Shown here: one piece after another, positions 1-6,901 of the stretch | Position numbering within the stretch: the stretch's first letter is position 1 | Layout of the letters: each line of letters begins with the position of its first letter | Source of the DNA: Deltaproteobacteria bacterium | GTDB lineage: Bacteria; Desulfobacterota; Desulfobacteria; Desulfobacterales; SURF-15 | NCBI GenBank assembly: GCA_024644775.1 | Contig: JAHEHB010000027.1 | Location: 1-23,209, forward strand | Length of the DNA: 23,209 bases | Direction of reading: 5' to 3' | Program-made: the position numbers and the translations under genes | The notes under the pieces: model-generated | Told to the model about the DNA's origin: nothing | The model's input: only the letters and a program-made list of their open reading frames with translations | Database searches by the model: none

Positions 1-208
1 AGCCTGGAGACAAATAGAAAACGGCTCGCGAACGGATATTGAATCGCGATTTGAAAGAGAGACCATCCGATTTCACGAAAAAGTAAGGGCAGGATACCTT
101 GAACTCGCCAGAAGAGAGCCAGAACGGTTTCGGATAATCAATGCAGTGCAAGACGAAAAGAACGTTCAAAGAGAAATCCTAAAGGAACTATCGCGGCTGT
201 ATGACTAG
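1..208 (+). CDS. tmk: thymidylate kinase, C-terminal part (truncated by window start)
   Basis: The last 68 residues of a protein read in frame from base 2 to a TAG stop at 206-208. The segment matches the C-terminal lid and helix region of dTMP kinase: R-F-E-x-E, then F-H-x-x-V-R-x-G-Y-L-x-L-A, then E-P-x-R-F-x-I-I-x-A. This enzyme phosphorylates dTMP to dTDP in the cytoplasm for DNA synthesis. The N-terminal P-loop lies outside the window, so only family identity can be judged. The next gene begins 10 bases after this stop, with its Shine-Dalgarno overlapping the stop, so the two are probably co-transcribed. An alternative assignment to another nucleotide kinase is unlikely given the FxxxVRxGYLxLA signature. 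Confidence 0.85.
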   Translation, partial: AWRQIENGSRTDIESRFERETIRFHEKVRAGYLELARREPERFRIINAVQDEKNVQREILKELSRLYD

Positions 209-218
209 GGGAAGGAAT

Positions 219-1226
219 ATGAAACCCGGTTATTTTCCGTATACCTATATTTCACGGTCGACTTTTGATACGATCGCAGCCGTTCTGGGGCAAGTTGTCA
301 TATACCAGCCATCAATGGAAAACGTTCCGGAGTTGTTGAAAGATTTAGAATCCAAGGGTCGACTCGAAATCCGTATCCCGTTAAAAACTAGTGAAAAAAA
401 GCTTCATAAATCGATTCGAGAATTTCAACTGTTCTCTGATCTTCATCAAACATCGGTTCGCAACTTTCTAAGATATCAACGAAATCGTCTGGATGATGCC
501 ACGCCTTCGGGAATCCGCACAGAAATTAGACGGCGTATTCGCGGAAAAGGGATGGAAGAAAAGGCAGATCCTCTTTTTAACGCACGGCTGTTTCTGCTTC
601 TTGCTCAAGAATTTGATATTCACAAAGAGAATCTCGACAATGAGATACGGACCGCAAACCATTTGGAGTTCGCCTTTTTAACGGATCTAAGGGGAAAAGA
701 CACGGAACAGATTCCTGTCAAGGAACTGGCAGACATGGCAGATCCATCGGACGCTTCACCACAAGGTTCGATAGATTACATGATTCCAGAACGGCTGAGG
801 GCCTGGTGTCGTTTGGCCCTGCAAGATGAAAAAGTCCCGGCAATACTTGTCACAACCAACCGCTCGGCGTATGATCATTTTGTGGAAAAATTCCCCGCTG
901 CCGAAATTATTTCAGATGTCGATACTGTCACGATCGATCGTTCACCCGATGCAGACACCGTGGCGTCCCCAACAGACCTTACCCACTATCTTGGACGATT
1001 CGTACAGGGACGACCCCGGCCGCAAGAACAGACGTCAATTGGCGTTCTGCAGCGTCATAACGCATCGCCCGCCATTCAATTAACGATCGGCATCATTCCA
1101 CATCAGTCACCGAAAGAATGTTTGACCCAGCTCTTGTTGCAGCCATCATCACCTTTGAAAAACAGAGAACCGCAAAAAAATACGGTGCTGGCCTTGATCG
1201 AATTCGTAAGGCGAGCAGGGTTTTGA
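219..1226 (+). CDS. conserved-looking hypothetical protein downstream of tmk
   Basis: A 335-residue soluble protein that I do not recognise. The ATG at 219 is preferred over an in-frame ATG at 201 because a purine-rich Shine-Dalgarno (GGGGAAGGA, 208-216) sits just before it and the 201 start would lie inside tmk. It has no signal peptide or membrane segment. The N-terminus opens with a short aromatic-rich stretch (G-Y-F-P-Y-T-Y-I). Residues about 70-150 look helical and basic. The C-terminal half alternates short hydrophobic strands (around A-I-L-V-T-T-N and T-V-L-A-L-I-E-F) with acidic loops. Tight coupling to tmk suggests co-expression but does not reveal a function. No catalytic motif is evident. 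Existence as a real gene is likely from length, ribosome site and operon position. Confidence 0.7.
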   Translation: MKPGYFPYTYISRSTFDTIAAVLGQVVIYQPSMENVPELLKDLESKGRLEIRIPLKTSEKKLHKSIREFQLFSDLHQTSVRNFLRYQRNRLDDATPSGIRTEIRRRIRGKGMEEKADPLFNARLFLLLAQEFDIHKENLDNEIRTANHLEFAFLTDLRGKDTEQIPVKELADMADPSDASPQGSIDYMIPERLRAWCRLALQDEKVPAILVTTNRSAYDHFVEKFPAAEIISDVDTVTIDRSPDADTVASPTDLTHYLGRFVQGRPRPQEQTSIGVLQRHNASPAIQLTIGIIPHQSPKECLTQLLLQPSSPLKNREPQKNTVLALIEFVRRAGF

Positions 1227-1334
1227 AAGGACGAATCATCAATCAGAAATTTGATCGCTCATCAAGACACCTGCGACGCCGTGTATCGATGGTCGTCAGA
1301 TTTGCTCTCTGGGAAAAAAAAATGATAAGAGGGC

Positions 1335-1361
1335 TTGACTCACCCTATCAATTAGTATAAT
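1335..1361 (+). promoter_or_regulatory. sigma70-type promoter for the ferredoxin gene
   Basis: TTGACT at 1335-1340 and a perfect TATAAT at 1356-1361 with a 15-base spacer (short, but 16 if CTTGAC is used). It lies about 75 bases upstream of the ferredoxin ATG, in the gap after the preceding gene. This suggests the ferredoxin is transcribed separately from tmk and the hypothetical gene. Confidence 0.55.
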
Positions 1362-1384
1362 GACTTTGCCCGATATCGAATATC

Positions 1385-1403
1385 ATGGTGTATTAACCAC
1401 CAT
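1385..1403 (+). promoter_or_regulatory. small inverted repeat in the ferredoxin 5' leader
   Basis: ATGGTG at 1385-1390 and CACCAT at 1398-1403 are exact inverted copies separated by 7 bases. They sit downstream of the promoter and upstream of the Shine-Dalgarno. It could be an operator or a weak mRNA hairpin; six base pairs is short enough to arise by chance. Confidence 0.3.
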
Positions 1404-1436
1404 ATATAATTTTCCAAGAGAAAGGAGGCTTGTTCA

Positions 1437-1625
1437 ATGGGCTTTAATCCTATTGTGGACGAGGAAAAATGTCAGGGCTGCGAAGAATGTGTAGATGTTT
1501 GCCCCGTTGAAGTCTTTGAAATGGTCGATGGCAAATCATCTCCCGTAAACGCAGAAGAATGCCTCGGATGCGAAAGTTGCATAGAAGTGTGTGACCCCGA
1601 CGCTATCACCGTCGAGGAAACATAA
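1437..1625 (+). CDS. 2[4Fe-4S] ferredoxin
   Basis: A 62-residue acidic electron carrier. Two cysteine motifs are visible: C-x2-C-x2-C-x3-C-P at residues 12-22 and C-x2-C-x2-C-x3-C at residues 40-50. Each motif supplies three ligands to one cluster and the fourth to the other, as in clostridial-type ferredoxins. The second motif has C-D-P where C-P is usual, which is common in short deltaproteobacterial ferredoxins. Start is fixed by AAAGGAGG at 1421-1428. It has its own promoter upstream and a strong hairpin downstream, so it is probably a monocistronic, highly expressed gene. It likely acts as a low-potential carrier in the cytoplasm; partner enzymes cannot be told from context. Confidence 0.95.
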   Translation: MGFNPIVDEEKCQGCEECVDVCPVEVFEMVDGKSSPVNAEECLGCESCIEVCDPDAITVEET

Positions 1626-1643
1626 TTCGTTAACTTCGTTCGA

Positions 1644-1676
1644 ATTCCCTGATCCCACAGGCTGGGATCAGGGAAT
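1644..1676. terminator. strong hairpin between convergent ferredoxin and usp genes
   Basis: A perfect 13-bp stem (ATTCCCTGATCCC at 1644-1656 and its complement at 1664-1676) with a 7-base loop, 18 bases after the ferredoxin stop. No T-tract follows on either strand. It is placed to serve both convergent transcripts, as a bidirectional terminator or a 3'-end stabilising hairpin. Confidence 0.7.
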
Positions 1677-1733
1677 AGCGCATTCACCCCACCCACGCCC
1701 TATTCTTGTTTTGTCCGACTCTATTCCGCCCCC

Positions 1734-2195
1734 CTATAGGTCTTCTGAAGAAGGCACCCGGATCGAAAGTACCGGGCAATTGGCAAGCCGGATCACCTTC
1801 TCTGTGACAGATCCGAACATGAATTTTCGCCATCCGGTAAGCCCATGTGTCGCGATGACAATGATATCTGCCGCTTCATCATCAGCCAATCGAACAATCT
1901 GGGGGGCGGGATCTCCTTGCATGACCAGCGTTCGACAGTTTAAGGATTTTGGCATCTTTTCCTCAAAGACCCGGTCCAGAGACTTTTGTGCGGATGTCTC
2001 CATTTCTTTTTCATAAACCGGAAGATTGAAACTGGAAGGATCGTCGTGTATCGGTATAAAGGGGATGGGGGTTACAACATGGACAACAACCAGCTCTGCC
2101 GAGAAGTGATCCGCCATCTCAACAGCTGTTTTGAGTGCTTCATAGGATGGTTCGCTGAAATCTGTCGGGCAGATGATCTTTTTTAGGGGCAGCAT
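1734..2195 (-). CDS. universal stress protein, UspA family
   Basis: 153 residues, one Usp domain. Strand 1 is followed by an Asp (D12 in the T-D-F-S segment), typical of the nucleotide-binding subgroup. The ATP-loop motif is near residues 115-129: A-T-H-G, nine residues, then G-S. The usual first glycine is Ala here, a frequent substitution. The first in-frame ATG at 2213 would place the Shine-Dalgarno (AGGAGG, 2202-2207) inside the coding sequence, so the ATG at 2195 is chosen. Usp proteins act in the cytoplasm in stress survival and often bind ATP. The neighbour is a ferritin-fold gene on the same strand, and the gene converges on the ferredoxin gene. Confidence 0.92.
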   Translation of the reverse strand: MLPLKKIICPTDFSEPSYEALKTAVEMADHFSAELVVVHVVTPIPFIPIHDDPSSFNLPVYEKEMETSAQKSLDRVFEEKMPKSLNCRTLVMQGDPAPQIVRLADDEAADIIVIATHGLTGWRKFMFGSVTEKVIRLANCPVLSIRVPSSEDL

Positions 2196-2282
2196 TTGCA
2201 TTCCTCCTTTCATTAGATGGGTGCTTAATGGATGCGATGGCTATGGTCCAAATTCTGCAAAACGTAAAGCTCTCAATCCCCG

Positions 2283-2786
2283 TTAGAAGGGCCAAAAATT
2301 ATTATCATACCATATTTTTTCGGTCAGTTCTTTGTCCATATTATTAAGAAGTTGAAGATGGCCGCGTTCCCATTCCGCCAACCATTCATAGAGCGCTCGC
2401 TCATCGGCGTCCGTCGTAGTGGCGGCTCTATCGGAATATAGATTGATCGCCCGCTGCTCCATAGCCATGGCAGCGGAAATCGCAGCCGCTTCAAAACCGG
2501 CAGCGGTTATTTTTTCCTGAATATTTTTTGTTAAAACAGATGATGGCTCAACGTGAGAGCGGGTATCCATGCTGTCGCTTGATAAGAATAGACCCTCTGC
2601 TTGATAAGACTTAAACTGTTGTGACAGCATCTCGATGTGTTTGAGCTCTTCAACCGCCATGAATTCAAAAAACTGCTTCACCGAGGGTTCGGTGATTCGG
2701 TCTGCAACGTTTTGGTAAAAGGCATTCCCTTTTTTCTCGAGCAATATTGCAGACTTTAATATATCAAGCGTGTTGTTCTCGGGCAT
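2283..2786 (-). CDS. rubrerythrin-like ferritin-fold diiron protein
   Basis: 167 residues forming a four-helix bundle without the rubredoxin domain of classical rubrerythrin. Likely iron ligands appear in the expected places: E17 in helix 1, E47 with H50 (E-E-L-K-H) in helix 2, E110 in helix 3, and E140 with H143 (E-x-x-H) in helix 4. An insertion of about 35 residues joins helices 2 and 3, and the tail is aromatic (W-Y-D-N-N-F-W). Members are linked to peroxide reduction or iron handling in anaerobes; which applies here is not shown. The start is set by AAGGAGGTG just upstream of the ATG. It lies 87 bases upstream of the usp gene on the same strand and could be co-transcribed with it. Confidence 0.88.
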   Translation of the reverse strand: MPENNTLDILKSAILLEKKGNAFYQNVADRITEPSVKQFFEFMAVEELKHIEMLSQQFKSYQAEGLFLSSDSMDTRSHVEPSSVLTKNIQEKITAAGFEAAAISAAMAMEQRAINLYSDRAATTTDADERALYEWLAEWERGHLQLLNNMDKELTEKIWYDNNFWPF

Positions 2787-2881
2787 TTCAGCACCTCCTT
2801 AGTTACGGTAACGTCAAAGTAAATCGTAACCCAACCAGATAAAAGCAATTTGTCTAATTGACGTGGTCCTGCCTTTCTAGT

Positions 2882-2905
2882 CTGTTAAGTTGACTCAACT
2901 AACAG
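2882..2905. repeat. near-perfect 24-bp palindrome with one bulged base
   Basis: CTGTTA at 2882-2887 pairs with TAACAG at 2900-2905, and GTTGA pairs with TCAAC inside, leaving one unpaired A and a central C. With almost no loop it is shaped more like a dimeric-protein operator than an RNA terminator. It lies about 95 bases upstream of the ferritin-like gene and about 215 bases past the end of dctM. Its function is unassigned. Confidence 0.6.
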
Positions 2906-3002
2906 GCTAATAATTAACCGATTTATGGACGACTTACAACAGAAGAATGGACCTGTTGAAACATCATCTTACATAAAATGGTGTTGCCGTACCTATTTGG
3001 TT

Positions 3003-3030
3003 ACGCGCAGCGCAGGCGCTTGCGCCGCGT
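3003..3030. repeat. GC-rich REP-like hairpin
   Basis: ACGCG (3003-3007), a CA bulge, GCGCA (3010-3014), a 6-base loop, then TGCGC (3021-3025) and CGCGT (3026-3030). This makes a 10-bp all-paired GC stem in otherwise AT-rich spacer. It ends one base before the heptamer array. There is no T-tract on either side, so it is not a classical intrinsic terminator, although it could protect the dctM mRNA 3' end. Confidence 0.65.
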
Positions 3031-3031
3031 G

Positions 3032-3091
3032 TTGAATATTGGAATTTGAGATTTATTTTGAATTTGGTGCTTGAGATTTGGGATTTTGCCA
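3032..3091 (+). repeat. degenerate heptanucleotide tandem array (TTGNNAT type)
   Basis: Successive 7-base units: TTGAATA, TTGGAAT, TTGAGAT, then an 11-base slip, then TTGGTGC, TTGAGAT, TTGGGAT, TTTGCCA. TTGAGAT occurs twice exactly. The phase change in the middle is one 4-base slip. The array is entirely intergenic and abuts the GC-rich hairpin. It resembles the short tandemly repeated heptamers reported in cyanobacteria, but no homology is claimed. Confidence 0.65.
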
Positions 3092-3120
3092 GGTTTCTCA
3101 GACGAGCGCCGTCGATCGGG

Positions 3121-4416
3121 CTATTCCAAAAATCCCATCAATTTCGGTAGCCAAAGCACCAGACCCGGCCAATACGTCATGATAAAAAGAACAGCAATCT
3201 GTATCGATAGGAACGGTAGAACCGCTTTTGAGACGTAGATAATATCCTTATTGGCAATAGTGCCCGTGATATAAAGGCTGACTCCCATAGGGGGTGTGCA
3301 ATACCCGATGGCCAGATTAACCGTCAGGATCAAACCGAAGTGCATCCAGCTGATTTCAAAAGGATCCAGCATGGGAAGAAACACCGGCCCCAATATCATT
3401 GTCGCTGAAATGATATCCATAAACATGCCCACCACAAGCAAAAGAAGATTGATTGCTAACAGAAAGACGATCGGCGAGTGGATAGTGGACAACACCGCTT
3501 CGGTGATTCGGCCCGGTATATCTTCGAGGGTCAAAAATCGACCGAAACAAGTGGCTCCGGCAACGATAATAAGCAGCGTTGCTGAGGTAACCGCAGAATC
3601 CACCGTAATTTTTTTGATTTCTGATAATTTTATGGAGCGATGGATAAATATTTCGACGATAAATGCGTAGACACAGGCTACAACGGCCGCTTCATTTGCA
3701 GTGAAAGCGCCCGAAAATATTCCACCGAAAATAATGACCGGCAACATCAGCGACCAAAACCCTTCCTTGATGATAAGGAACATCTCCCTTAAAGTGGGTA
3801 AAGGAAATCGGACAATATCGGTCTTTTTCTTGAACACAAGGTAAGTATAAATACAAGACGCTGACATAATGAGGGCCCCGGGAACAAACCCCGTCAAGAA
3901 CAACCCTTCCAGGGACACATTGCTGATCATGCTGTAAAGAATCATACCGATGCTGGGTGGAATAATGACGCCGAGATTCGGAGAGGTGGTCATTAACCCC
4001 ATGGTATATTTCATCGGATACCCATTGTCCATCAGGGCTGGAATCATAAATCCGCCCAGGGCGACCACGGTTGCGACGGTAGACCCGGATATCGCGCCAA
4101 ACAACCCGCACGCTAAAACACCGGCCATTCCAAGTCCCCCGGGAAGCCAGCTAACCAACACATTCGCCACTTTGATCAATTTTTCTACGATCGAACCCGC
4201 CGTCATTATATTGCCGCAGAGTATAAAAAATAACACCACAACCAAGGCGAAATTATCCATGCTCCGAAAAAGCGTTTGGGCAAGAAGGAGGATGGGCATA
4301 TCGGTGTACAACAAAAAGCCTAAAACGGCCGTAAAGAAAAGACACATGAACACAGGAACATATGTTGCCATACAGCCAAGGAGAATCAGTAGAATGATAG
4401 CATGGCTCGATTCCAT
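3121..4416 (-). CDS. dctM: TRAP transporter large permease subunit, DctM type
   Basis: 431 residues, almost wholly hydrophobic, with about a dozen membrane segments, matching the usual length of about 425. Family signatures are visible: G-A-I-S-G-S with T-V-A-T following at about residues 107-116, and L-G-V-I-I-P-P-S-I at about 148-156. This is the inner-membrane channel that imports an organic acid with Na+ as co-ion, receiving substrate from the periplasmic binding protein. The start at 4416 has a GGAGGGAG ribosome site. It is the last gene of dctP-dctQ-dctM, 49 bases after dctQ. The substrate cannot be told from this subunit. Confidence 0.96.
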   Translation of the reverse strand: MESSHAIILLILLGCMATYVPVFMCLFFTAVLGFLLYTDMPILLLAQTLFRSMDNFALVVVLFFILCGNIMTAGSIVEKLIKVANVLVSWLPGGLGMAGVLACGLFGAISGSTVATVVALGGFMIPALMDNGYPMKYTMGLMTTSPNLGVIIPPSIGMILYSMISNVSLEGLFLTGFVPGALIMSASCIYTYLVFKKKTDIVRFPLPTLREMFLIIKEGFWSLMLPVIIFGGIFSGAFTANEAAVVACVYAFIVEIFIHRSIKLSEIKKITVDSAVTSATLLIIVAGATCFGRFLTLEDIPGRITEAVLSTIHSPIVFLLAINLLLLVVGMFMDIISATMILGPVFLPMLDPFEISWMHFGLILTVNLAIGYCTPPMGVSLYITGTIANKDIIYVSKAVLPFLSIQIAVLFIMTYWPGLVLWLPKLMGFLE

Positions 4417-4465
4417 AAATGCAGCTCCCTCCGGGAAGAAATCAGGTGTCGCACCGCGAAAAAAT

Positions 4466-4963
4466 CTATCGTGCTTTTGCTTTCAGTTGCCGGATATCGC
4501 TGTACACCACCTGCAAGGTCCGCGTAAACATCATCACACCGGTCAACGGAAGAATTGCATACAGATAGACGAGTGGAATTTGGAGGATAATGGTTTTTTG
4601 ATACGTTCTTACCTGAAGCAGGGCCATAAGCCATCCGTAATAGACCAATATAGCCGCGAAAATAAATGTGGCCAGATGGCTAAAAAATGTAAGCGGGGTT
4701 CTGAGCTTCGGAAACAGTTGAACCGACGCGTCGATCTTTATCATCGTCTGTCTTTTGATGGCCGCACTGCAGCCGATAAACGTCGTATAAATGATGACTT
4801 CTCTAACCAACTCTTCGGACCAGGCGAGCGAATAGTTAAAGCCGTAACGCAACACGACATTAAAAAACAGAGCCAATAAGGCCACAATGACACTAATAAA
4901 GAGCGTCCATTCTTCAAAAAAAGTTAGGATTTTATCAAAAACCAGTATGGTTTTTCCAATCAT
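4466..4963 (-). CDS. dctQ: TRAP transporter small permease subunit, DctQ type
   Basis: 165 residues with four predicted membrane helices. The family signature between helices 1 and 2 is present: N-V-x-L-R-Y-x-F, then S-L-A-W-S-E-E-L. An in-frame GTG at 4972 is possible, but the ATG at 4963 is favoured because AAAGGTG lies at the right distance before it. The subunit forms the membrane complex with DctM and helps present the substrate-loaded binding protein. It follows dctP after a 66-base spacer that contains an intrinsic terminator, so it is probably expressed below dctP. Confidence 0.93.
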   Translation of the reverse strand: MIGKTILVFDKILTFFEEWTLFISVIVALLALFFNVVLRYGFNYSLAWSEELVREVIIYTTFIGCSAAIKRQTMIKIDASVQLFPKLRTPLTFFSHLATFIFAAILVYYGWLMALLQVRTYQKTIILQIPLVYLYAILPLTGVMMFTRTLQVVYSDIRQLKAKAR

Positions 4964-4980
4964 AAAGCACACCTTTTGCT

Positions 4981-5007
4981 AAATTAAAAGGGGGGCTTTA
5001 CCCCCCC
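4981..5007 (-). terminator. intercistronic rho-independent terminator between dctP and dctQ
   Basis: Read on the minus strand: a run of seven G, a 5-base loop (TAAAG), a run of six C, then TTTTAATTT. The stem is 6 bp of pure G-C and the T-rich tail is complete. It sits 22 bases past the dctP stop and just upstream of the dctQ start. Partial read-through would give high binding protein and lower membrane subunit levels. Confidence 0.85.
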
Positions 5008-5029
5008 AATACTAGTGCTTTAGCCTAAC

Positions 5030-6112
5030 TTACGGATTATAATTTAAGAAACTTTGAACTTCTTTAAGAAAATCGGCGGGTCGGTATGAGTCTCCCGGGT
5101 ACAATTGATTTATTTGATTTGCATACTCCTTATGTACAGCGTCCCCCTTTTTTCTTAGAACTGCCATTTCGTCATCAGAAAGTCTAAAAATCTGTATCCC
5201 TGCTTTGGTAATTTTTTCTTTCACATCTATCTCCTGTTGAGCACCTTCTTGACGATATTTTTTACAAACATCCCGAACAACCTCAACGAATGTATTTTGG
5301 AGATCCTTTGGCAGTTTATTGATCCAATTTTTATTAAAAATCCATATAAATAATCCTTTTGCATAATTTATTTCTGTATAGAATTTTGCCACTTCAAACT
5401 TCTTAGTGAGGTCACAGACAAGGTCTGTATGATCGAGGGCTGTAATCACACCTTGCTTCAAGGCAACAGGCACATCGGGCCATGGCATCGGAACAGGATT
5501 GACGCCCCAAGATTTGTAGGTAAGCTGGTTGACCGCAGCTTCAGCGATACGAAATTTTGCTTTATCAATATCAGCTAAAGACTTGATAGGAATTGTCGAA
5601 GCCCAACCGTAACTTCCATAAGTCGTGACATCAATCGCCATAATACCCTGATGATCCATTGCCATCAGAAGATGATTATATAAAGCCTTATTATTGATTA
5701 ATTTATCCAGTTTCTCATTAGAATCGATAAGAAACGGTAGATTTACCATACCCAATCGAGGACCGAGGTTTGTAGATGCAACCGAACTAACTCCCATGCC
5801 CTGAATGGCCCCCATTTGAAGCTGGTTGAGTACCTCAACTTCTCCACCAAGCATATGAAAAGGCTTATAGTCTATATATATCTGGCCATCTGTCCGCTTC
5901 CACATTTCATCTCTGATTGCAAAACCCGTATAGACACCCTTAATAGCTGGATGGGAAACATTGGAAACGATACAAGTGTATTTTGCCCCTTTGGGATCGA
6001 ATTTTGGTTTCCACGCATCCAAAGAAGGCTTTTTGGCAAAAGCCTCACCTATTGCCAGCCCCGTGATCAGTAACAGAATAAATCCGCTCACAAAAATTCG
6101 TCTTGCTTTCAT
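5030..6112 (-). CDS. dctP: TRAP transporter periplasmic substrate-binding protein, DctP family
   Basis: 360 residues starting at the ATG at 6112, chosen because GAGGAGG lies just before it. An in-frame ATG at 6178 would put 22 non-signal residues ahead of the signal peptide. Residues 1-26 are a Sec signal peptide (basic start, hydrophobic core, A-F-A cleavage site). The mature part has the DctP fold. The expected carboxylate-binding arginine is R188 in K-F-R-I-A, followed by the W-G-x-x-P-V-P-M segment and the A-L-K-Q-G-V hinge helix. It captures an organic acid, probably a mono- or dicarboxylate, in the periplasm and hands it to DctQ/DctM. It is first in the operon. Confidence 0.95.
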   Translation of the reverse strand: MKARRIFVSGFILLLITGLAIGEAFAKKPSLDAWKPKFDPKGAKYTCIVSNVSHPAIKGVYTGFAIRDEMWKRTDGQIYIDYKPFHMLGGEVEVLNQLQMGAIQGMGVSSVASTNLGPRLGMVNLPFLIDSNEKLDKLINNKALYNHLLMAMDHQGIMAIDVTTYGSYGWASTIPIKSLADIDKAKFRIAEAAVNQLTYKSWGVNPVPMPWPDVPVALKQGVITALDHTDLVCDLTKKFEVAKFYTEINYAKGLFIWIFNKNWINKLPKDLQNTFVEVVRDVCKKYRQEGAQQEIDVKEKITKAGIQIFRLSDDEMAVLRKKGDAVHKEYANQINQLYPGDSYRPADFLKEVQSFLNYNP

Positions 6113-6181
6113 TTCTACCTCCTCGCGGTTTGAGAGTGAAATCCATAGAGCTCCCAAACTAATTTTATTTATATTCACGCA

Positions 6182-6209
6182 CCTTTACAACTACACATAT
6201 TTTTGTCAA
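6182..6209 (-). promoter_or_regulatory. candidate promoter of the dctPQM operon
   Basis: On the minus strand a perfect TTGACA (-35, 6204-6209) is followed after 16 bases by TAAAGG (6182-6187), a poor -10 element. The site is about 70 bases upstream of the dctP start. A strong -35 with a weak -10 would fit an activated promoter, but the match is partial and no activator site was identified. Confidence 0.35.
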
Positions 6210-6346
6210 GAAAAAATAGTTTTCACCTTTTGGATCACTATATCTGATTAGCGTCAGGATTGAAGGCTGCCTTTTCAAAATTTCATCCCCGGAAAAAAAG
6301 CTATAATAAATTATCTCTTTCACGGCAAGGAACGGTAAGAGATTTA

Positions 6347-6901
6347 TCAGAAGTTTCTGTTGCGCACCCGCTCATGTTGCAACAAACGCTGTTGGATGCC
6401 CTTGCCGACAGTGTAAGTTCGGTTGAATTCCCTCCAAAAGGCCTTATCCGTTTCCTGCCAATCCGGGCCGAAACGTTTGTCAAAGTAGTCGCCAAACTCA
6501 TCAAACAATAATTTCCAAGGCGGTTCACCCCGTTCAAAGGCACCGACCAGGGAATTGAGAAGATCGTCCAATCTGACTAATTTTTCTTTCGGCAAATAGG
6601 ATATGGCACCTTTACGAATCGATTCAATAAGCGTCTCGGCGTTAATAGCGTGGGCCGTTAACATGACCGTCGGAATCTGTCTGGCGACGGTTTCTTCCAA
6701 CAGCTTCAAGCCATTGACTCCCATGATGTCAAGGATCGCAATGTCATAAGGATTGTTTCGGATTTTTAAAGATGCGCTTTCGTAGTCCCGTGCGGTTTCG
6801 ATTTGTGCATCTTCCAAGATTTCTTCAATGATTTCTAATATATCTGCTTCATCATCCACCACCAGTATTTTTTTTCCTTTTAGATAAGATTCTTTGGTCA
6901 T
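6347..6901 (-). CDS. response regulator with receiver domain and unrecognised C-terminal domain
   Basis: 184 residues. Residues 8-122 are a receiver domain with every conserved position: acidic pair D16-D17, phosphoacceptor D58 in the A-I-L-D segment, T82 and K105 (P-K). No known output domain (HTH, GGDEF, HD) follows. Residues about 126-160 form a distinct aromatic and charged segment (P-P-W-K-L-L, Y-F-D-K-R-F-G, D-W, F-W-R-E-F), then a basic tail. The ribosome site AAGGGGGAA supports the ATG at 6901. No histidine kinase lies in the window. The dctP gene lies 234 bases downstream on the same strand, so control of the TRAP system is possible but unproven. The output may be protein-protein interaction. 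Confidence 0.9.
   Translation of the reverse strand: MTKESYLKGKKILVVDDEADILEIIEEILEDAQIETARDYESASLKIRNNPYDIAILDIMGVNGLKLLEETVARQIPTVMLTAHAINAETLIESIRKGAISYLPKEKLVRLDDLLNSLVGAFERGEPPWKLLFDEFGDYFDKRFGPDWQETDKAFWREFNRTYTVGKGIQQRLLQHERVRNRNF

Larger units (their letters stand above)
2787..3120. other. non-coding spacer between the TRAP operon and the ferritin-like gene
   Basis: No credible coding sequence in this 334-base gap. It holds the ribosome site of the ferritin-like gene, a bulged palindrome (2882-2905), a GC-rich hairpin (3003-3030) and a degenerate heptamer array (3032-3091), each listed separately. No convincing sigma70 promoter for the ferritin-like gene was found. Confidence 0.7.

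Noticed and set aside
1118..1360. An 80-codon plus-strand frame overlapping the end of the hypothetical gene, with protein-like composition.
   Set aside because: It starts inside the 219-1226 gene in another frame, has no ribosome site, and the main frame ends in a plausible hydrophobic strand, so a frameshift need not be invoked.
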